DNA of 64,000 bases from Tessaracoccus sp. (GCF_016714275.1 NZ_JADJNP010000008.1:1-64000), one strand, 5' to 3'. Numbered from the stretch's first letter, positions 1 to 7,206 are shown. Notes: generated from the sequence alone by a model not told the origin. A program made the numbers and translations.

Positions 1-86
1 GGCGCGTGCGCAAAGGCGTCGATCGCCGTATCGATCGCCGTCATGTCGACGTCGGCGTCGTCGATCCCGCCATCACTGTAGCTCAT
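1..86 (-). CDS. Partial hypothetical protein, runs off window
   Basis: Only the first 28 codons are present; the gene continues past the left edge. It begins with ATG in an ATGA overlap with the upstream gene and has a good ribosome-binding site (GAGGAAA). The visible part is acidic (MSYSDGGIDDADVDMTAID...). It is the last visible member of a leftward operon. No family is recognised. Confidence 0.6.
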   Translation of the reverse strand, partial: MSYSDGGIDDADVDMTAIDTAIDAFAHA

Positions 87-376
87 GGTGTTTCCTCGGG
101 CGCCGGCGTAGGTGTGCCGACGCAGGCTTCGCCGTCGATCTCGAGCGGCACGATCTGCGGTAGGCGACCGTGCTGGCCTTCACCGTCGAGGCCGTAGAGG
201 TGGAAGTGCAGCACCTCAGCGCTGCGGTACCCGCGCCAGCAGACTCGGCACTGGTGCGGCAGGTAGACTAGCGCGACGCGGGGCGCAGGCTCGGCGTCGG
301 GCTGGCGTGCCTGGATGACCAGCCCGACGAGTAGGATGACCGTCACGGCTAAGACGCAGATCTGGAGGGTGGTCAT
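83..376 (-). CDS. Small membrane-anchored protein with CxxC
   Basis: 97 residues. The N-terminus is a single hydrophobic segment (about residues 5-22, LQICVLAVTVILLVGLVI) that should anchor it in the inner membrane. The remainder holds an HQCRVCWRG motif that could bind zinc or iron. ATG start overlaps the stop of the upstream gene (ATGA), so the two are translationally coupled. Family unknown. Confidence 0.7.
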   Translation of the reverse strand: MTTLQICVLAVTVILLVGLVIQARQPDAEPAPRVALVYLPHQCRVCWRGYRSAEVLHFHLYGLDGEGQHGRLPQIVPLEIDGEACVGTPTPAPEETP

Positions 377-657
377 CGGACACCTCGAAGGCCGCACGCC
401 AGCTCGGCGCAGTAGAGCGTGAACTTGGATGCGTAGTCAACGTGGCCGGCAGCGAGGCGATCAGCCGCGGCGACCGCAGCCTCGTCGACGGGTGCCAAGC
501 GTTGCCGGTGACGCTCACGGTTGATCGCCGCGCGCATCGCCGCTAGCTCGTCCGCGAGCCAGCCGGATCGCCGCGCACGTAGCGCATGCTCGCGTGTCAA
601 CGTGACCGTGAATGCGTCACGGATGGCGTGTAGTGCGGTGAGCTGATGAGGTGACAC
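373..657 (-). CDS. Hypothetical helical protein, leaderless GTG start
   Basis: 94 residues, Ala/Arg-rich and predicted helical by inspection (VSPHQLTALHAIRDAFTVTL...). I chose the GTG lying 8 bases after a TAAGAC -10 box, which is 18 bases from a TTGCGA -35 inside the palindromic operator. A longer reading from an upstream GTG would start within the promoter. It is first gene of a three-gene leftward operon. Function unknown. Confidence 0.65.
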   Translation of the reverse strand: MSPHQLTALHAIRDAFTVTLTREHALRARRSGWLADELAAMRAAINRERHRQRLAPVDEAAVAAADRLAAGHVDYASKFTLYCAELACGLRGVR

Positions 658-665
658 GCGGTCTT

Positions 666-701
666 GTCTTACCACGACAGATGACCAGTTCGCAAATGCG
701 A
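666..701 (-). promoter_or_regulatory. Promoter with palindromic operator TCGC-AAAT-GCGA
   Basis: On the minus strand the order is TTGCGA (-35), 18-base spacer, TAAGAC (-10), 8 bases, GTG. The 12-base palindrome at 690-701 covers the -35, so a bound protein should block RNA polymerase. It is one of about a dozen related boxes in the window. Confidence 0.65.
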
Positions 702-707
702 CTGAGT

Positions 708-730
708 AAAAAAGTGCGCGACGAGCGCCC
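708..730 (-). terminator. Repeat-family terminator, copy 1
   Basis: On the minus strand a GCGC-TCGTC-GCGC hairpin is followed by AC and six T. It ends transcripts from the right just before the operator-bearing promoter. Copy 2, 100 bases away, shows a compensatory change in the stem. Confidence 0.6.
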
Positions 731-804
731 CTTGCGTTACCTTGCGAGGCTCCGCCCTGCGTAGCTTTGTGCTACCTCGCTTAGCGTAGCCGACCTCGGC
801 CATT

Positions 805-827
805 AAAAAAAAGCACGACGAGTGCCC
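805..827 (-). terminator. Repeat-family terminator, copy 2 (covarying stem)
   Basis: On the minus strand GCAC-TCGTC-GTGC is followed by eight T. Relative to copy 1, a G-C pair is replaced by A-U with the loop unchanged, which supports a real RNA hairpin. It follows the gene ending at 885, after about 57 bases rich in GGC/AGG repeats. Confidence 0.6.
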
Positions 828-884
828 ATTGCGTATCCATGCGCTGCAGCGCTTGGCCTTGCCTGGCCCTGCACGCCTATCCAA

Positions 885-1394
885 CTAATCTGATCCCTTC
901 GACCCCTTTGGGACACCCAGCGTTGTCGGTGTAGACCGACGTACCGCCGGGTTGAGGATTCGGTTCGCCGCACGCGCCGCGTTGCGGGCAGCCGTATACT
1001 GCGCAGCCATCGACGTCGCCTGGCGGTCAAGCTGGTTGCGGGCGGCGTCGTCGGGGAGCTGCGATCGATCGACGTACCCGACCGCTTGGATGGCACGCCG
1101 TTGGATGCCGAGTGACTCACGCCACCGCCGTGCGGTGTACGCCGGGACCTCGTGGTCGAGCAAGACCCGCAGCGCGCCCTTGCGCATGGTGACGACGACG
1201 TGATCACCGCGCTCGGCTTTTTGGCGCTCGATCCAGTCGCCGAGGGACATCGCGAACAGCTGGTACTTCTGCGATCCACGCTCGGCGCCGCTGAGTTGCG
1301 TTAGCGTCTCGACCGAGATCTCGTCGCCCTTGGCGACGGTGTCAGGGTCGATCGGGTATCGCGTCGAGATCAAGACGTCGTTGTCATCGGACAT
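885..1394 (-). CDS. Hypothetical helical protein
   Basis: 169 residues. Rich in Ala, Arg and Gln, with a helical C-terminal half (ATSMAAQYTAARNAARAANRIL) that might be coiled coil or DNA-binding. Start is ATG with GAGG ribosome-binding site 6 bases upstream, and a TATGCT -10-like box 16 bases upstream of the start. The flanks are terminator-type repeats on both sides, so it appears to be transcribed alone. Family not recognised. Confidence 0.7.
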   Translation of the reverse strand: MSDDNDVLISTRYPIDPDTVAKGDEISVETLTQLSGAERGSQKYQLFAMSLGDWIERQKAERGDHVVVTMRKGALRVLLDHEVPAYTARRWRESLGIQRRAIQAVGYVDRSQLPDDAARNQLDRQATSMAAQYTAARNAARAANRILNPAVRRSTPTTLGVPKGSKGSD

Positions 1395-1435
1395 CAGTCA
1401 CCTCGCAAGTAGCATAGCCAGCCGGCCGATACAAG

Positions 1436-1456
1436 AAAAGTGCGCGACGAGCGCCC
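1436..1456 (-). terminator. Repeat-family terminator, copy 3
   Basis: Same GCGC-TCGTC-GCGC hairpin, followed on the minus strand by an interrupted T tract (TTTTC-TTG). It lies between the gene starting at 1394 and copy 4. Confidence 0.5.
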
Positions 1457-1548
1457 ATTGCTAGCCTTACCGAGTCGTACCAAGCCGCAGCACCGGCTTC
1501 GCCCCGCTGGGCACGTCATGGCCGTGCTTAGCAGCGCTCAATACTGTC

Positions 1549-1571
1549 AAAAAAGTGCGCGACGAGCGCCC
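1549..1571 (-). terminator. Repeat-family terminator, copy 4
   Basis: Identical hairpin to copy 1 with six T on the minus strand. The 100 bases upstream (1572-1670), after the gene ending at 1671, are a low-complexity run of GCAGGGCAGGGCAA-type repeats with no gene. No open reading frame worth calling lies in 1395-1670. Confidence 0.55.
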
Positions 1572-1670
1572 ATTACGTTGCGTTCCTGTGCCTTGCCCTG
1601 CCCTGCATTGCCCTGCCCTGCACGGCTACGCCTCGCAAGACGACGCGTGGCTGGGCTACGCTTCGCAGTG

Positions 1671-2240
1671 CTAGCTGATCTTGCGAACCTCGAACCGCCC
1701 GAACCGCGGGCGCCACTCGCAGGTACCCATCTGCCCCGCCGCCTCGCAGATCTTCAGCAGGTCGGGTTCGTCGCGGATGACGTCTGGATCCCAGACGATC
1801 CGGACGGTCGTCGACCAGGCATGGAAGATCGGCCGCGACCGGATCACCCGCGCGGGGCCGACGCGGACGCCATTCCGCTTCAGGAACTTGCCGCTTTTCC
1901 ACATCGCCTCGACGTCCTTGGGGCCGTCGTAGACGAGCTTGGCGTGGTCTGGGACGACGATGCCGGCCTTGGCGTCACGCCCCTGCTTGGTTCGCTTGGC
2001 GCCGGCGACCAGCGTCGCCTCGATGCACTCGCTGGGCAGGCACGGCTCACCGTCGTCGTCGAGGTACAACCCGCCCTCCCACTCGACGCGGGAGATCCGG
2101 AGGTGGTCCTCGAGCGTCTTCTTGCGCTTGCCAGTCAGCTCGGCGAGCTGGCGCGTCATCGGGTCGAGGGGATCGGCGAGGCGCCCGTTGTGGACGATGA
2201 GCGGGGCGACGCCGGTGATCGCGATGCAGGTCTCATGCAT
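1671..2240 (-). CDS. Conserved phage/mobile-element protein
   Basis: 189 residues. The motifs VHNGRLADPLDP (about residue 16), GKRKKTLEDH, PSECIEA and the closing WRPRFGRFEV recall a family I know only from phages and integrative elements, without established biochemistry. The start ATG is 9 bases after a TAGGGT box. The whole length looks intact. It may fold like RAMP/Cas7 proteins, but that is a guess from motif layout and should be tested by structure prediction. Confidence 0.75.
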   Translation of the reverse strand: MHETCIAITGVAPLIVHNGRLADPLDPMTRQLAELTGKRKKTLEDHLRISRVEWEGGLYLDDDGEPCLPSECIEATLVAGAKRTKQGRDAKAGIVVPDHAKLVYDGPKDVEAMWKSGKFLKRNGVRVGPARVIRSRPIFHAWSTTVRIVWDPDVIRDEPDLLKICEAAGQMGTCEWRPRFGRFEVRKIS

Positions 2241-2249
2241 GTGCGGAGC

Positions 2250-2284
2250 ACCCTACCCCATCCCTTGATTAATCGCAAATGCGA
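2250..2284 (-). promoter_or_regulatory. Promoter with palindromic operator
   Basis: Minus strand: TTGCGA, 17-base spacer, TAGGGT, 9 bases, ATG. The palindrome TCGC-AAAT-GCGA (2273-2284) overlaps the -35 exactly as upstream of the gene at 373-657. Confidence 0.7.
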
Positions 2285-2292
2285 ATCAACGA

Positions 2293-2619
2293 TTAATCGA
2301 CGGTGTGCCACCGGCCAGCGTCGCAACGCAGCTGGATCGGCGGCGTGATGTCGACGTCGCCCGCGACCAACCCGTCGACGAACTTCCGGAGGTACGCGAT
2401 CTCGGCGGGGTTCAGCGGCCCCGCCGTCATCAGCAGCGCCGCGGCGATCGCCTGGTGGAGGCCGTCGACGTCGGGGATGACGACGGCATCACCACAGCCG
2501 CAGGTCCGGACCTCGACGTTGTTGAGGATGGCGTTCGCCAAGCCGCACGCCGTGTAGACGTAGGTGAGGTGGCGGCGGGCCGACTGCGGCTGACGACAGA
2601 CCGCGCAGATGTGGTTCAT
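2293..2619 (-). CDS. YgiT/MqsA-like zinc protein
   Basis: 108 residues. N-terminal CAVCRQ...(about 45 residues)...CGCGD resembles the two CxxC halves of YgiT/MqsA-type zinc fingers. It is followed by IPDVDGLHQAIA and a helical LNPAEIAYLRKFVDG stretch that resembles the EIRFLRK start of the MqsA HTH, but the protein ends shortly after, so the HTH is truncated. MqsA proteins are antitoxins and autorepressors; no MqsR toxin gene is adjacent. Its own promoter carries the TCGC-N4-GCGA palindrome. Confidence 0.65.
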   Translation of the reverse strand: MNHICAVCRQPQSARRHLTYVYTACGLANAILNNVEVRTCGCGDAVVIPDVDGLHQAIAAALLMTAGPLNPAEIAYLRKFVDGLVAGDVDITPPIQLRCDAGRWHTVD

Positions 2620-2631
2620 GATTGTGCCTCG

Positions 2632-2666
2632 ATCCTACATCACGCCGCCGCCGGTCGCAAATGCGA
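2632..2666 (-). promoter_or_regulatory. Promoter with palindromic operator
   Basis: Minus strand: TTGCGA, exactly 17 bases, TAGGAT, then a 12-base leader to ATG. Palindrome TCGC-AAAT-GCGA is at 2655-2666. On the other side a rightward promoter TTGACT (2677-2682), 18 bases, GATTGT points at the gene starting 2713, so the box may control both. Confidence 0.65.
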
Positions 2667-2712
2667 AACCGACACCTTGACTGCGCCGGGTGATCTCGAC
2701 GATTGTCCGGCC

Positions 2713-2931
2713 GTGCGCATCTACACGCTGTGGGAGTCCGAAGGTGTCGTCGATGGCGAGCTGCCTTGGCTGCGGGCCGCGGTCGAGCCCGACGCGATGG
2801 GTGAGCTGCCGGCTGAGTACGTCGCCGCACGCTGTAGCCCCACGGCACGCGAGATGATCGTCGCCGTGCCCGATGGCGACGTCCGCCGGCTGTTCCAACC
2901 ACCCGTCGTGCGTGGTCATGTCGAGCGGTGA
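2713..2931 (+). CDS. Small acidic hypothetical protein
   Basis: 72 residues (VRIYTLWESEGVVDGELPWL...). GTG start lies 6 bases after a GATTGT -10-like box with TTGACT 18 bases before, so the mRNA is probably leaderless. It ends by overlapping the next gene by 14 bases. Composition and short length suggest a small regulatory or inhibitor-like protein, but no family is recognised. Confidence 0.6.
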   Translation: MRIYTLWESEGVVDGELPWLRAAVEPDAMGELPAEYVAARCSPTAREMIVAVPDGDVRRLFQPPVVRGHVER

Positions 2932-3118
2932 TTGGCGCGCCCGTCGGGCCGCGATCAGGCGCCGGCGTGCCTGGGAGGAAGGCGCTGTCGTCAAGTCGCA
3001 GATGGCTTACCGGCAGGTCCGGCAGACCTACGGCGGCGTGCTCGCGATCCCCCTGGCGGTCTACGTCATCCGCGTCCGCGGTAACGCCTGGTTCCGGTTG
3101 ACCTGCGACGAGGACTAG
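2918..3118 (+). CDS. Small basic protein
   Basis: 66 residues, with an Arg-rich N-terminus (DWRARRAAIRRRRAW) and a beta-like C-terminal half (VLAIPLAVYVIRVRGNAWFRL). The ATG start sits inside the end of the previous gene, implying coupling. It is convergent with the next leftward gene (4-base overlap). Function unknown. Confidence 0.5.
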   Translation: MSSGDWRARRAAIRRRRAWEEGAVVKSQMAYRQVRQTYGGVLAIPLAVYVIRVRGNAWFRLTCDED

Positions 3119-3900
3119 CGGACGGGGCCGTGACCACGGCGGGGTGCGCGTCCGCCGCGCTTGGTCTTGGTCTTGGTCTTGGGCTTGGCGCGCGGCTTGG
3201 GCGTCTGCGCTGCGCGCGACGCGACGGCGATGATCGCCCGGATCGCGTCCCGGTATGCTGTCTTGAGGTCGTCGGGGAGGTTGCCCTTCACCCAGACAGT
3301 CGCCTCATCAAACCCGGCGCTGCCAAAGCCGCGGCGGAGGTACTCGTAGCCGCCGTCGGCGAAGCTCTTGCCGCAGCTGCAGCGCGCAAGGTCGTGGGTC
3401 CCCGTCGACTGCGCGATCGTCATGCAATCGCGGCACCGGGCTGCGTTGACCAGGATGCGCCGCTCGTCGACATCATCCGGGCGATCGGGCGACAGCCGCG
3501 TCGAGAGCGCGACCCGATCGAAGGCGTTGTCGCCTCGGCCCGCGCGCCGGGTCCGCCACTCCCCGATGAGGTCGGCGCGCTCCTCCCAGATGCTGCTTCG
3601 CTCAGCGTCTCGCGGCGTCGCGCCGGGGACGGCGTCGATCAGCGCGGCCGCGCCGGCGAGTGCCTCCATCGGCAGGTCCACTGTGTTCTCGGGGTGAAGG
3701 TTGGCGACGTGGTGGTCGACGATGACCGTGAGGTGGTTGATCAGCTCGCGGAGCTTGGCCGCCTGCACCGTCGGCGTCTCGGCGCGGACGGCTTGCGCAG
3801 CCGCGCGCGCCTTGGCGGCGTCCTGGCGTGCCGTCTCGAGGTCGCGCGTCATCCGGTCGTACTGTGCCTTCGGGATCGTGATGGTCGAGGTTGAAGCCAT
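3115..3900 (-). CDS. Zinc-binding DUF7695-like protein with coiled coil
   Basis: 261 residues. Residues 8-45 form a Lys/Ala-rich coiled coil. In the second half ARCRDCMTIAQSTGTHDLAR CSCGKS continues into a GGYEYLRRG motif, which fits a small phage/bacterial family with C-x2-C and C-x-C metal ligands (DUF7695 type, from memory). The tail is strongly basic (TKTKTKRGGRAPRRG), suggesting nucleic-acid binding. I prefer the ATG giving MASTSTITIP; an in-frame extension of 29 residues upstream is possible but overlaps the preceding small gene. Confidence 0.75.
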   Translation of the reverse strand: MASTSTITIPKAQYDRMTRDLETARQDAAKARAAAQAVRAETPTVQAAKLRELINHLTVIVDHHVANLHPENTVDLPMEALAGAAALIDAVPGATPRDAERSSIWEERADLIGEWRTRRAGRGDNAFDRVALSTRLSPDRPDDVDERRILVNAARCRDCMTIAQSTGTHDLARCSCGKSFADGGYEYLRRGFGSAGFDEATVWVKGNLPDDLKTAYRDAIRAIIAVASRAAQTPKPRAKPKTKTKTKRGGRAPRRGHGPVR

Positions 3901-3913
3901 GGCTTCGGCATTC

Positions 3914-4114
3914 TCATGTACGACGACCGGCTCCGCAAGTCCACGCGTCAGCTGGTGTGCATACGTTGCCACAGAATGGGCAATCACCAGGCATGGCGTG
4001 CATCATGCTGCCGGACGGGCGGTTCGTAGCTGCGCGCTGGCGGTGCCGCATTGTGCGAGGCTGCAGCCAGGCCCGTGCCCAGGCACGTCGTGTGCGATGC
4101 CAACCAAGGCTCAC
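3914..4114 (-). CDS. Small Cys-rich basic protein
   Basis: 66 residues. The GTG start overlaps the stop of the upstream gene (GTGA). The basic N-terminal half is followed by CPFCGNVCTPADAWTCG, four cysteines in a zinc-ribbon-like spacing. A shorter start at the internal ATG-ATG would leave 30 residues holding all the cysteines. Stop is 13 bases before the next gene. Confidence 0.5.
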   Translation of the reverse strand: MSLGWHRTRRAWARAWLQPRTMRHRQRAATNRPSGSMMHAMPGDCPFCGNVCTPADAWTCGAGRRT

Positions 4115-4269
4115 CGCGCGTCCTTGCGCGGCTTCCGGCGCAACAGCTTGACGATCTCCTCGGCCAGCTCGCGCGTCGACGGCCCGATGGGCGCCATCGG
4201 CTTGATGTGACCTTGCACGGGCGCCGTCGGTACCACGACGTCGCCCACCTCACGTGTCTGGGCTCGCAT
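4111..4269 (-). CDS. Small protein starting inside the operator
   Basis: 52 residues, ending in the basic run LLRRKPRKDAR. The ATG is part of the palindrome TCGC-ATTT-GCGA. A TACAAC box (extended TGCTACAAC) lies 9 bases upstream, so the transcript starts within the operator and is nearly leaderless. Function unknown. Confidence 0.6.
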   Translation of the reverse strand: MRAQTREVGDVVVPTAPVQGHIKPMAPIGPSTRELAEEIVKLLRRKPRKDAR

Positions 4270-4275
4270 TTGCGA
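4264..4275. promoter_or_regulatory. Palindromic operator over a start codon
   Basis: TCGC-ATTT-GCGA covers the start codon of the leftward gene 4111-4269. Here the box sits downstream of the -10 and not on the -35, so its position relative to promoters is not fixed. Confidence 0.65.
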
Positions 4276-4298
4276 ACCGTTGTAGCACGCCGCCGCGC

Positions 4299-4532
4299 CT
4301 AGAGGGAAGCGCGTTGCTGGAACTCGGCGATCGCGCGTCGTGCGTCCGCGGCGGCGGCCTGGACCGTCGGCCAGAAGGCGGGCGTGATGGTGTGCTGCGG
4401 GACGCACACGGGCGCAGCGTGGTAGAGCGCATAGACGCGTTCGACGTCATCGGCCGTCGGAAGGCGGACGGCGTCGATCGTCTGCGTGAGCGTCGTCAAT
4501 ACCTCGAACGTCGATTCGGCGGGCTGGAGCAT
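4299..4532 (-). CDS. Small helical hypothetical protein
   Basis: 77 residues (MLQPAESTFEVLTTLTQTI...), predicted alpha-helical with an Ala-rich C-terminus. It is driven by the best sigma70-type promoter seen in the window: TTGACA, 17 bases, TATGCA, 9 bases, ATG. The operator half-sites flank the -10. No family is recognised. Confidence 0.7.
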   Translation of the reverse strand: MLQPAESTFEVLTTLTQTIDAVRLPTADDVERVYALYHAAPVCVPQHTITPAFWPTVQAAAADARRAIAEFQQRASL

Positions 4533-4540
4533 GGTCCGTG

Positions 4541-4570
4541 TTGCATATGCGACACGGCCACGATTGTCAA
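4541..4570 (-). promoter_or_regulatory. Consensus promoter with operator on the -10
   Basis: Minus strand TTGACA, 17 bases, TATGCA. The box TTGC-ATAT-GCGA (4541-4552, one mismatch to TCGC-N4-GCGA) covers the -10. The -35 overlaps the last codons of the upstream gene. Confidence 0.75.
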
Positions 4571-4956
4571 TCCTCGACCAGCTCGGTGAACAACCGCCGG
4601 AGCGTCGCGATACGCCCGTCCGCGGTGCGCAACGGCGTCGCGACGACGCTGTGGGTCTCGCCGGCCAAGAACGTCCCGACCGCTGGCACCGTCACGTCGA
4701 CCTCGCGCAGCCGCGCATCGAAGCTACGGATCTCGGATGCCAGCCGGACGTCGTCCAGCTTCGCCTTCGGGAACATCACCCGGAGCCGATCGAACGCGGT
4801 GACGTAGGCCGTCTCGAGGCGGCCACGGTCAGGATCGACGAGCACGACGCCGACGTTCGCACCCTCCGCCCGGATCCGCGTCGGTTGCCACTGGACGATC
4901 GCGAAGTAGACCGTGTGCGGCATCCGAATCGGCTTCGTGTCTGCGTCCGCGCTCAT
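4567..4956 (-). CDS. DUF3037-like protein
   Basis: 129 residues. TVYFAIVQWQPTRIRAEGANVGVVLVDP (positions 15-42) is the hallmark opening of DUF3037 proteins, which often sit next to HipA-like kinases; none is adjacent here. Biochemical role is unknown. ATG overlaps the stop of the preceding gene (ATGA), placing it last in a two-gene unit with a putative membrane protein. Confidence 0.65.
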   Translation of the reverse strand: MSADADTKPIRMPHTVYFAIVQWQPTRIRAEGANVGVVLVDPDRGRLETAYVTAFDRLRVMFPKAKLDDVRLASEIRSFDARLREVDVTVPAVGTFLAGETHSVVATPLRTADGRIATLRRLFTELVED

Positions 4957-5960
4957 CGCCGCCGCAGGCGCCGACCGCTCAACGCCGGCGCAGGTTCTGC
5001 CGCTACCGCCGTCTTCGTCCGCTTGCGCGCCGTCCGCTTGTCGTCCATGTAGCGGAACACGTTGACCATCGCGGTCATCGCGACCGCCGCCGCGCTGAGG
5101 ATGCCCAGGCTGTACATCCGGTCTTGGTGGCGCTTCAGCTCCTCGACGGCGGCCTGCCCGGCGTTGTACTCCGCCGGCGGCGCCGTGGTCGGTGCCAACG
5201 GCGACGTGACCGTGGGCTCACCGTCGGCGCCGAGCATCGTCATGCGCGGACCTGCCAGCTGCGTCATGTAGCCCTGGACGTAGCCCGGCGGGTCACCCGG
5301 CAGCGTCGACCGCGGCGAGCCCGTCGGCGGGATCCACGGCAGCGGGCTGTACGCGCCCGTCTTGCCGGGCGCCCACTGCGAGAACACCGGCGTGTACCCG
5401 CGTTGGGTCGCAAGCTGCAGGTCCGTCGGGACAGCGCCGAGGCCTTCGTGCTCGTACTGCCACGTCTGGTTCTCACGGAAGTTGGGGCCGCGCTCGGGGC
5501 GCCGCGTGCAGTAGGCCGACGGCCCCGCCGTGGTCTTGCCGACCGCGACGATCTCGCTGCTCGGGTACGGCGATCGGTCGCCCTCGGGCGCGAGCACGAG
5601 GCCCAGCCGCGTCTCGCGGCTGGCGATGACGCCCTTGAGCGACTCGATCGTGCCGTAGGGGTCGAGCACGTTCTGGACGCGGGTCACCGCGTTCCGGACG
5701 GCCTCGACGGCCTGCGTGCCACCCGCCCGCGGGGGCCGCGCCGCCGTGGTAGCCGTCGCCATCGTGGCCGCCGGGCCGGCCTGCCAGCCGGCCGGGGCTG
5801 GCGGCAAGCCGACGTTGACCTTGCCCGGCGGGTACAGCATCTGCCGCTGCCGGGCCACCCGCGCAGGATTCTCGCAGCCGACGGTCGGTCCGCTGAGCAC
5901 GAGCGTCGTGGTGCCGGGGGCGACGCCGACCGATCGCGGGAGCGTTTGCGCAGTCTGCAT
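4953..5960 (-). CDS. C-terminally anchored structural-type protein
   Basis: 335 residues. Pro/Gly/Thr-rich and beta-like over most of its length, with one transmembrane helix near residue 290 (SLGILSAAAVAMTAMVNVF) followed by a basic tail. The N-terminus has RSVGVAPGTTTLVL, almost identical to TVGVAPGTTTFTL at the start of the capsid candidate at 17157. The start ATG is 7 bases after TACGCT (extended TGGTACGCT), so the transcript is leaderless. Likely a virion or envelope protein; this is inference from topology and context. Confidence 0.75.
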   Translation of the reverse strand: MQTAQTLPRSVGVAPGTTTLVLSGPTVGCENPARVARQRQMLYPPGKVNVGLPPAPAGWQAGPAATMATATTAARPPRAGGTQAVEAVRNAVTRVQNVLDPYGTIESLKGVIASRETRLGLVLAPEGDRSPYPSSEIVAVGKTTAGPSAYCTRRPERGPNFRENQTWQYEHEGLGAVPTDLQLATQRGYTPVFSQWAPGKTGAYSPLPWIPPTGSPRSTLPGDPPGYVQGYMTQLAGPRMTMLGADGEPTVTSPLAPTTAPPAEYNAGQAAVEELKRHQDRMYSLGILSAAAVAMTAMVNVFRYMDDKRTARKRTKTAVAAEPAPALSGRRLRRR

Positions 5961-5967
5961 GCCAGGC

Positions 5968-5973
5968 AGCGTA
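5968..5973 (-). promoter_or_regulatory. Leaderless promoter -10 (TGGTACGCT)
   Basis: TACGCT on the minus strand with extended TGG, 7 bases before ATG. Confidence 0.6.
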
Positions 5974-5994
5974 CCACACCCCTGGCGGCGCTGA

Positions 5995-6426
5995 CTACTT
6001 GGTCGGCTTCGCCTTCGTCTTCGTCGCTGCCGCCACAGCCTCCATGTGCTTGAGGGCCGCGTCGGCGGCCTTGAACAACTGCCGCGCGGCGTCCTTGAGC
6101 GCGACCTGGCCCGCCGCAGTGGCGGCCTCGGCGATCACGCTGGCCGCACGCGTTTCATGCTCGGGTGTGACGCTGACGCCGGCCGCGCTTGCGAGCGCCT
6201 TGAATCGCGCCAACCCCCGGCGGACGGCTTCGTCTTCGTCGGTGACTAGCCCGTGCTGGATCAAGCCGACGACGAGCGCAGCGGCCGTCGACGTCCACCG
6301 GCTGACCTCAGCGGCGGCGGCCTGCCGCTTCTTGTTGTACTTGTGGAGCCCCAGGAGTCCCCCGAGGAAGCTGAGGACGGTGACGACGTCTTGGGGACGG
6401 TCGGCGAGCAAGCCAAGGATGGACAT
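5995..6426 (-). CDS. Holin-like (LLH-type) or membrane-associated protein
   Basis: 143 residues. A short hydrophobic stretch near residues 12-28 (VVTVLSFLGGLLGLHKY) and a hydrophobic helix ALVVGLIQHGLV precede a helical Ala-rich domain ending in a Lys-rich tail (TKTKAKPTK). The length, single N-terminal segment and helical body resemble phage LL-H-type holins, but the match is by eye and weak. It sits between two anchored membrane proteins transcribed the same way. No clear ribosome-binding site is visible. Confidence 0.6.
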   Translation of the reverse strand: MSILGLLADRPQDVVTVLSFLGGLLGLHKYNKKRQAAAAEVSRWTSTAAALVVGLIQHGLVTDEDEAVRRGLARFKALASAAGVSVTPEHETRAASVIAEAATAAGQVALKDAARQLFKAADAALKHMEAVAAATKTKAKPTK

Positions 6427-6459
6427 CCTCGAGAGCTTGCCGGAAAGGGCCGCGGCTGT

Positions 6460-7182
6460 CTAGCGCGTCAACGCGCGGACGCCGAGCACGGCTCCGCCGA
6501 CGACGACGAGGCCGCCGGCGACAAGGCCACCGATCCCGATAGGCGTCGCCCACCAGTGACCGATCGCCTTGAAGAAGTCGGTCCGGCTCACCTGGGTGCC
6601 GAAGTTCGGGCGGGTCAGCGACGGCGCCACCTCGACGTAGTCGGTGTATCCACCGAGCGTCGCGCTGCGCGGCACGGCGACCCGGTACTGATTGCCGGCG
6701 TACCACCAGATCGTCGTCGTCGGCATCGCCGGCACGGCCGGCGACCCGGCCGCGGACACGAGCACCGTCGTGAGTGCTTCGCTGAACCGCGTCCGTGGCG
6801 CGGGCGTGCCCTGGGCTGGCGTCGATCCGCCGCCGCTCGCCGCGGTGCCGGCGCGATACGCCTCCATCGCGATGATGCCGCCTGCGATCGTGCTGGCGTT
6901 CTCGCGGATCATCTTGTAGACGCTCGCGCGGCCGTCGTCCGTCGCCAGCAGCATCAAGATGACGGGCCCCATCGCCCGAACCGACTGCGGCAGATCGGGA
7001 ATGCGCGGGATCATCATCGCGACCGCCGTCGCAGTCTTGATGCCCACGAGGCCATCGACGGTGCCCGGGTCGGCAGCGGCGTACCCGGTCGCGGCGACGT
7101 ACGCCTTGAGGACGCGCTGGAGTTCAGCGACGCCGGAATCGGGCTTGGGCGGCGTCGTGGCAGTCTGACCGGGTGCGGGCAT
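6460..7182 (-). CDS. Peptidoglycan-binding-like protein with C-terminal anchor
   Basis: 240 residues. Residues 17-60 (ELQRVLKAYVAATG...DGLVGIKTATAV) match the PG_binding_1 pattern of repeated helix and DG-x-G-x-KT. A C-terminal helix (GIGGLVAGGLVVVGGAVLGV) anchors the protein. Just before it, NQYRVAVP followed by TDYVEVAP matches a motif in the neighbouring 433-residue protein. Such cell-wall-binding, membrane-anchored proteins occur in virions of membrane-containing phages. Leaderless start 6 bases after TAGGCT. Confidence 0.75.
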   Translation of the reverse strand: MPAPGQTATTPPKPDSGVAELQRVLKAYVAATGYAAADPGTVDGLVGIKTATAVAMMIPRIPDLPQSVRAMGPVILMLLATDDGRASVYKMIRENASTIAGGIIAMEAYRAGTAASGGGSTPAQGTPAPRTRFSEALTTVLVSAAGSPAVPAMPTTTIWWYAGNQYRVAVPRSATLGGYTDYVEVAPSLTRPNFGTQVSRTDFFKAIGHWWATPIGIGGLVAGGLVVVGGAVLGVRALTR

Positions 7183-7188
7183 GGTCAG

Positions 7189-7194
7189 AGCCTA
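7189..7194 (-). promoter_or_regulatory. Leaderless promoter -10 (TAGGCT)
   Basis: TAGGCT on the minus strand, 6 bases before ATG. Confidence 0.6.
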
Positions 7195-7206
7195 CACCAG
7201 CGCCCG

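Noticed and set aside
1572..1670. A protein gene in the GCAGGGCAGGGCAA region
   Set aside because: Open frames there are low-complexity, lack start signals and end in the terminator repeat. The stretch is better read as part of a non-coding repeat unit.
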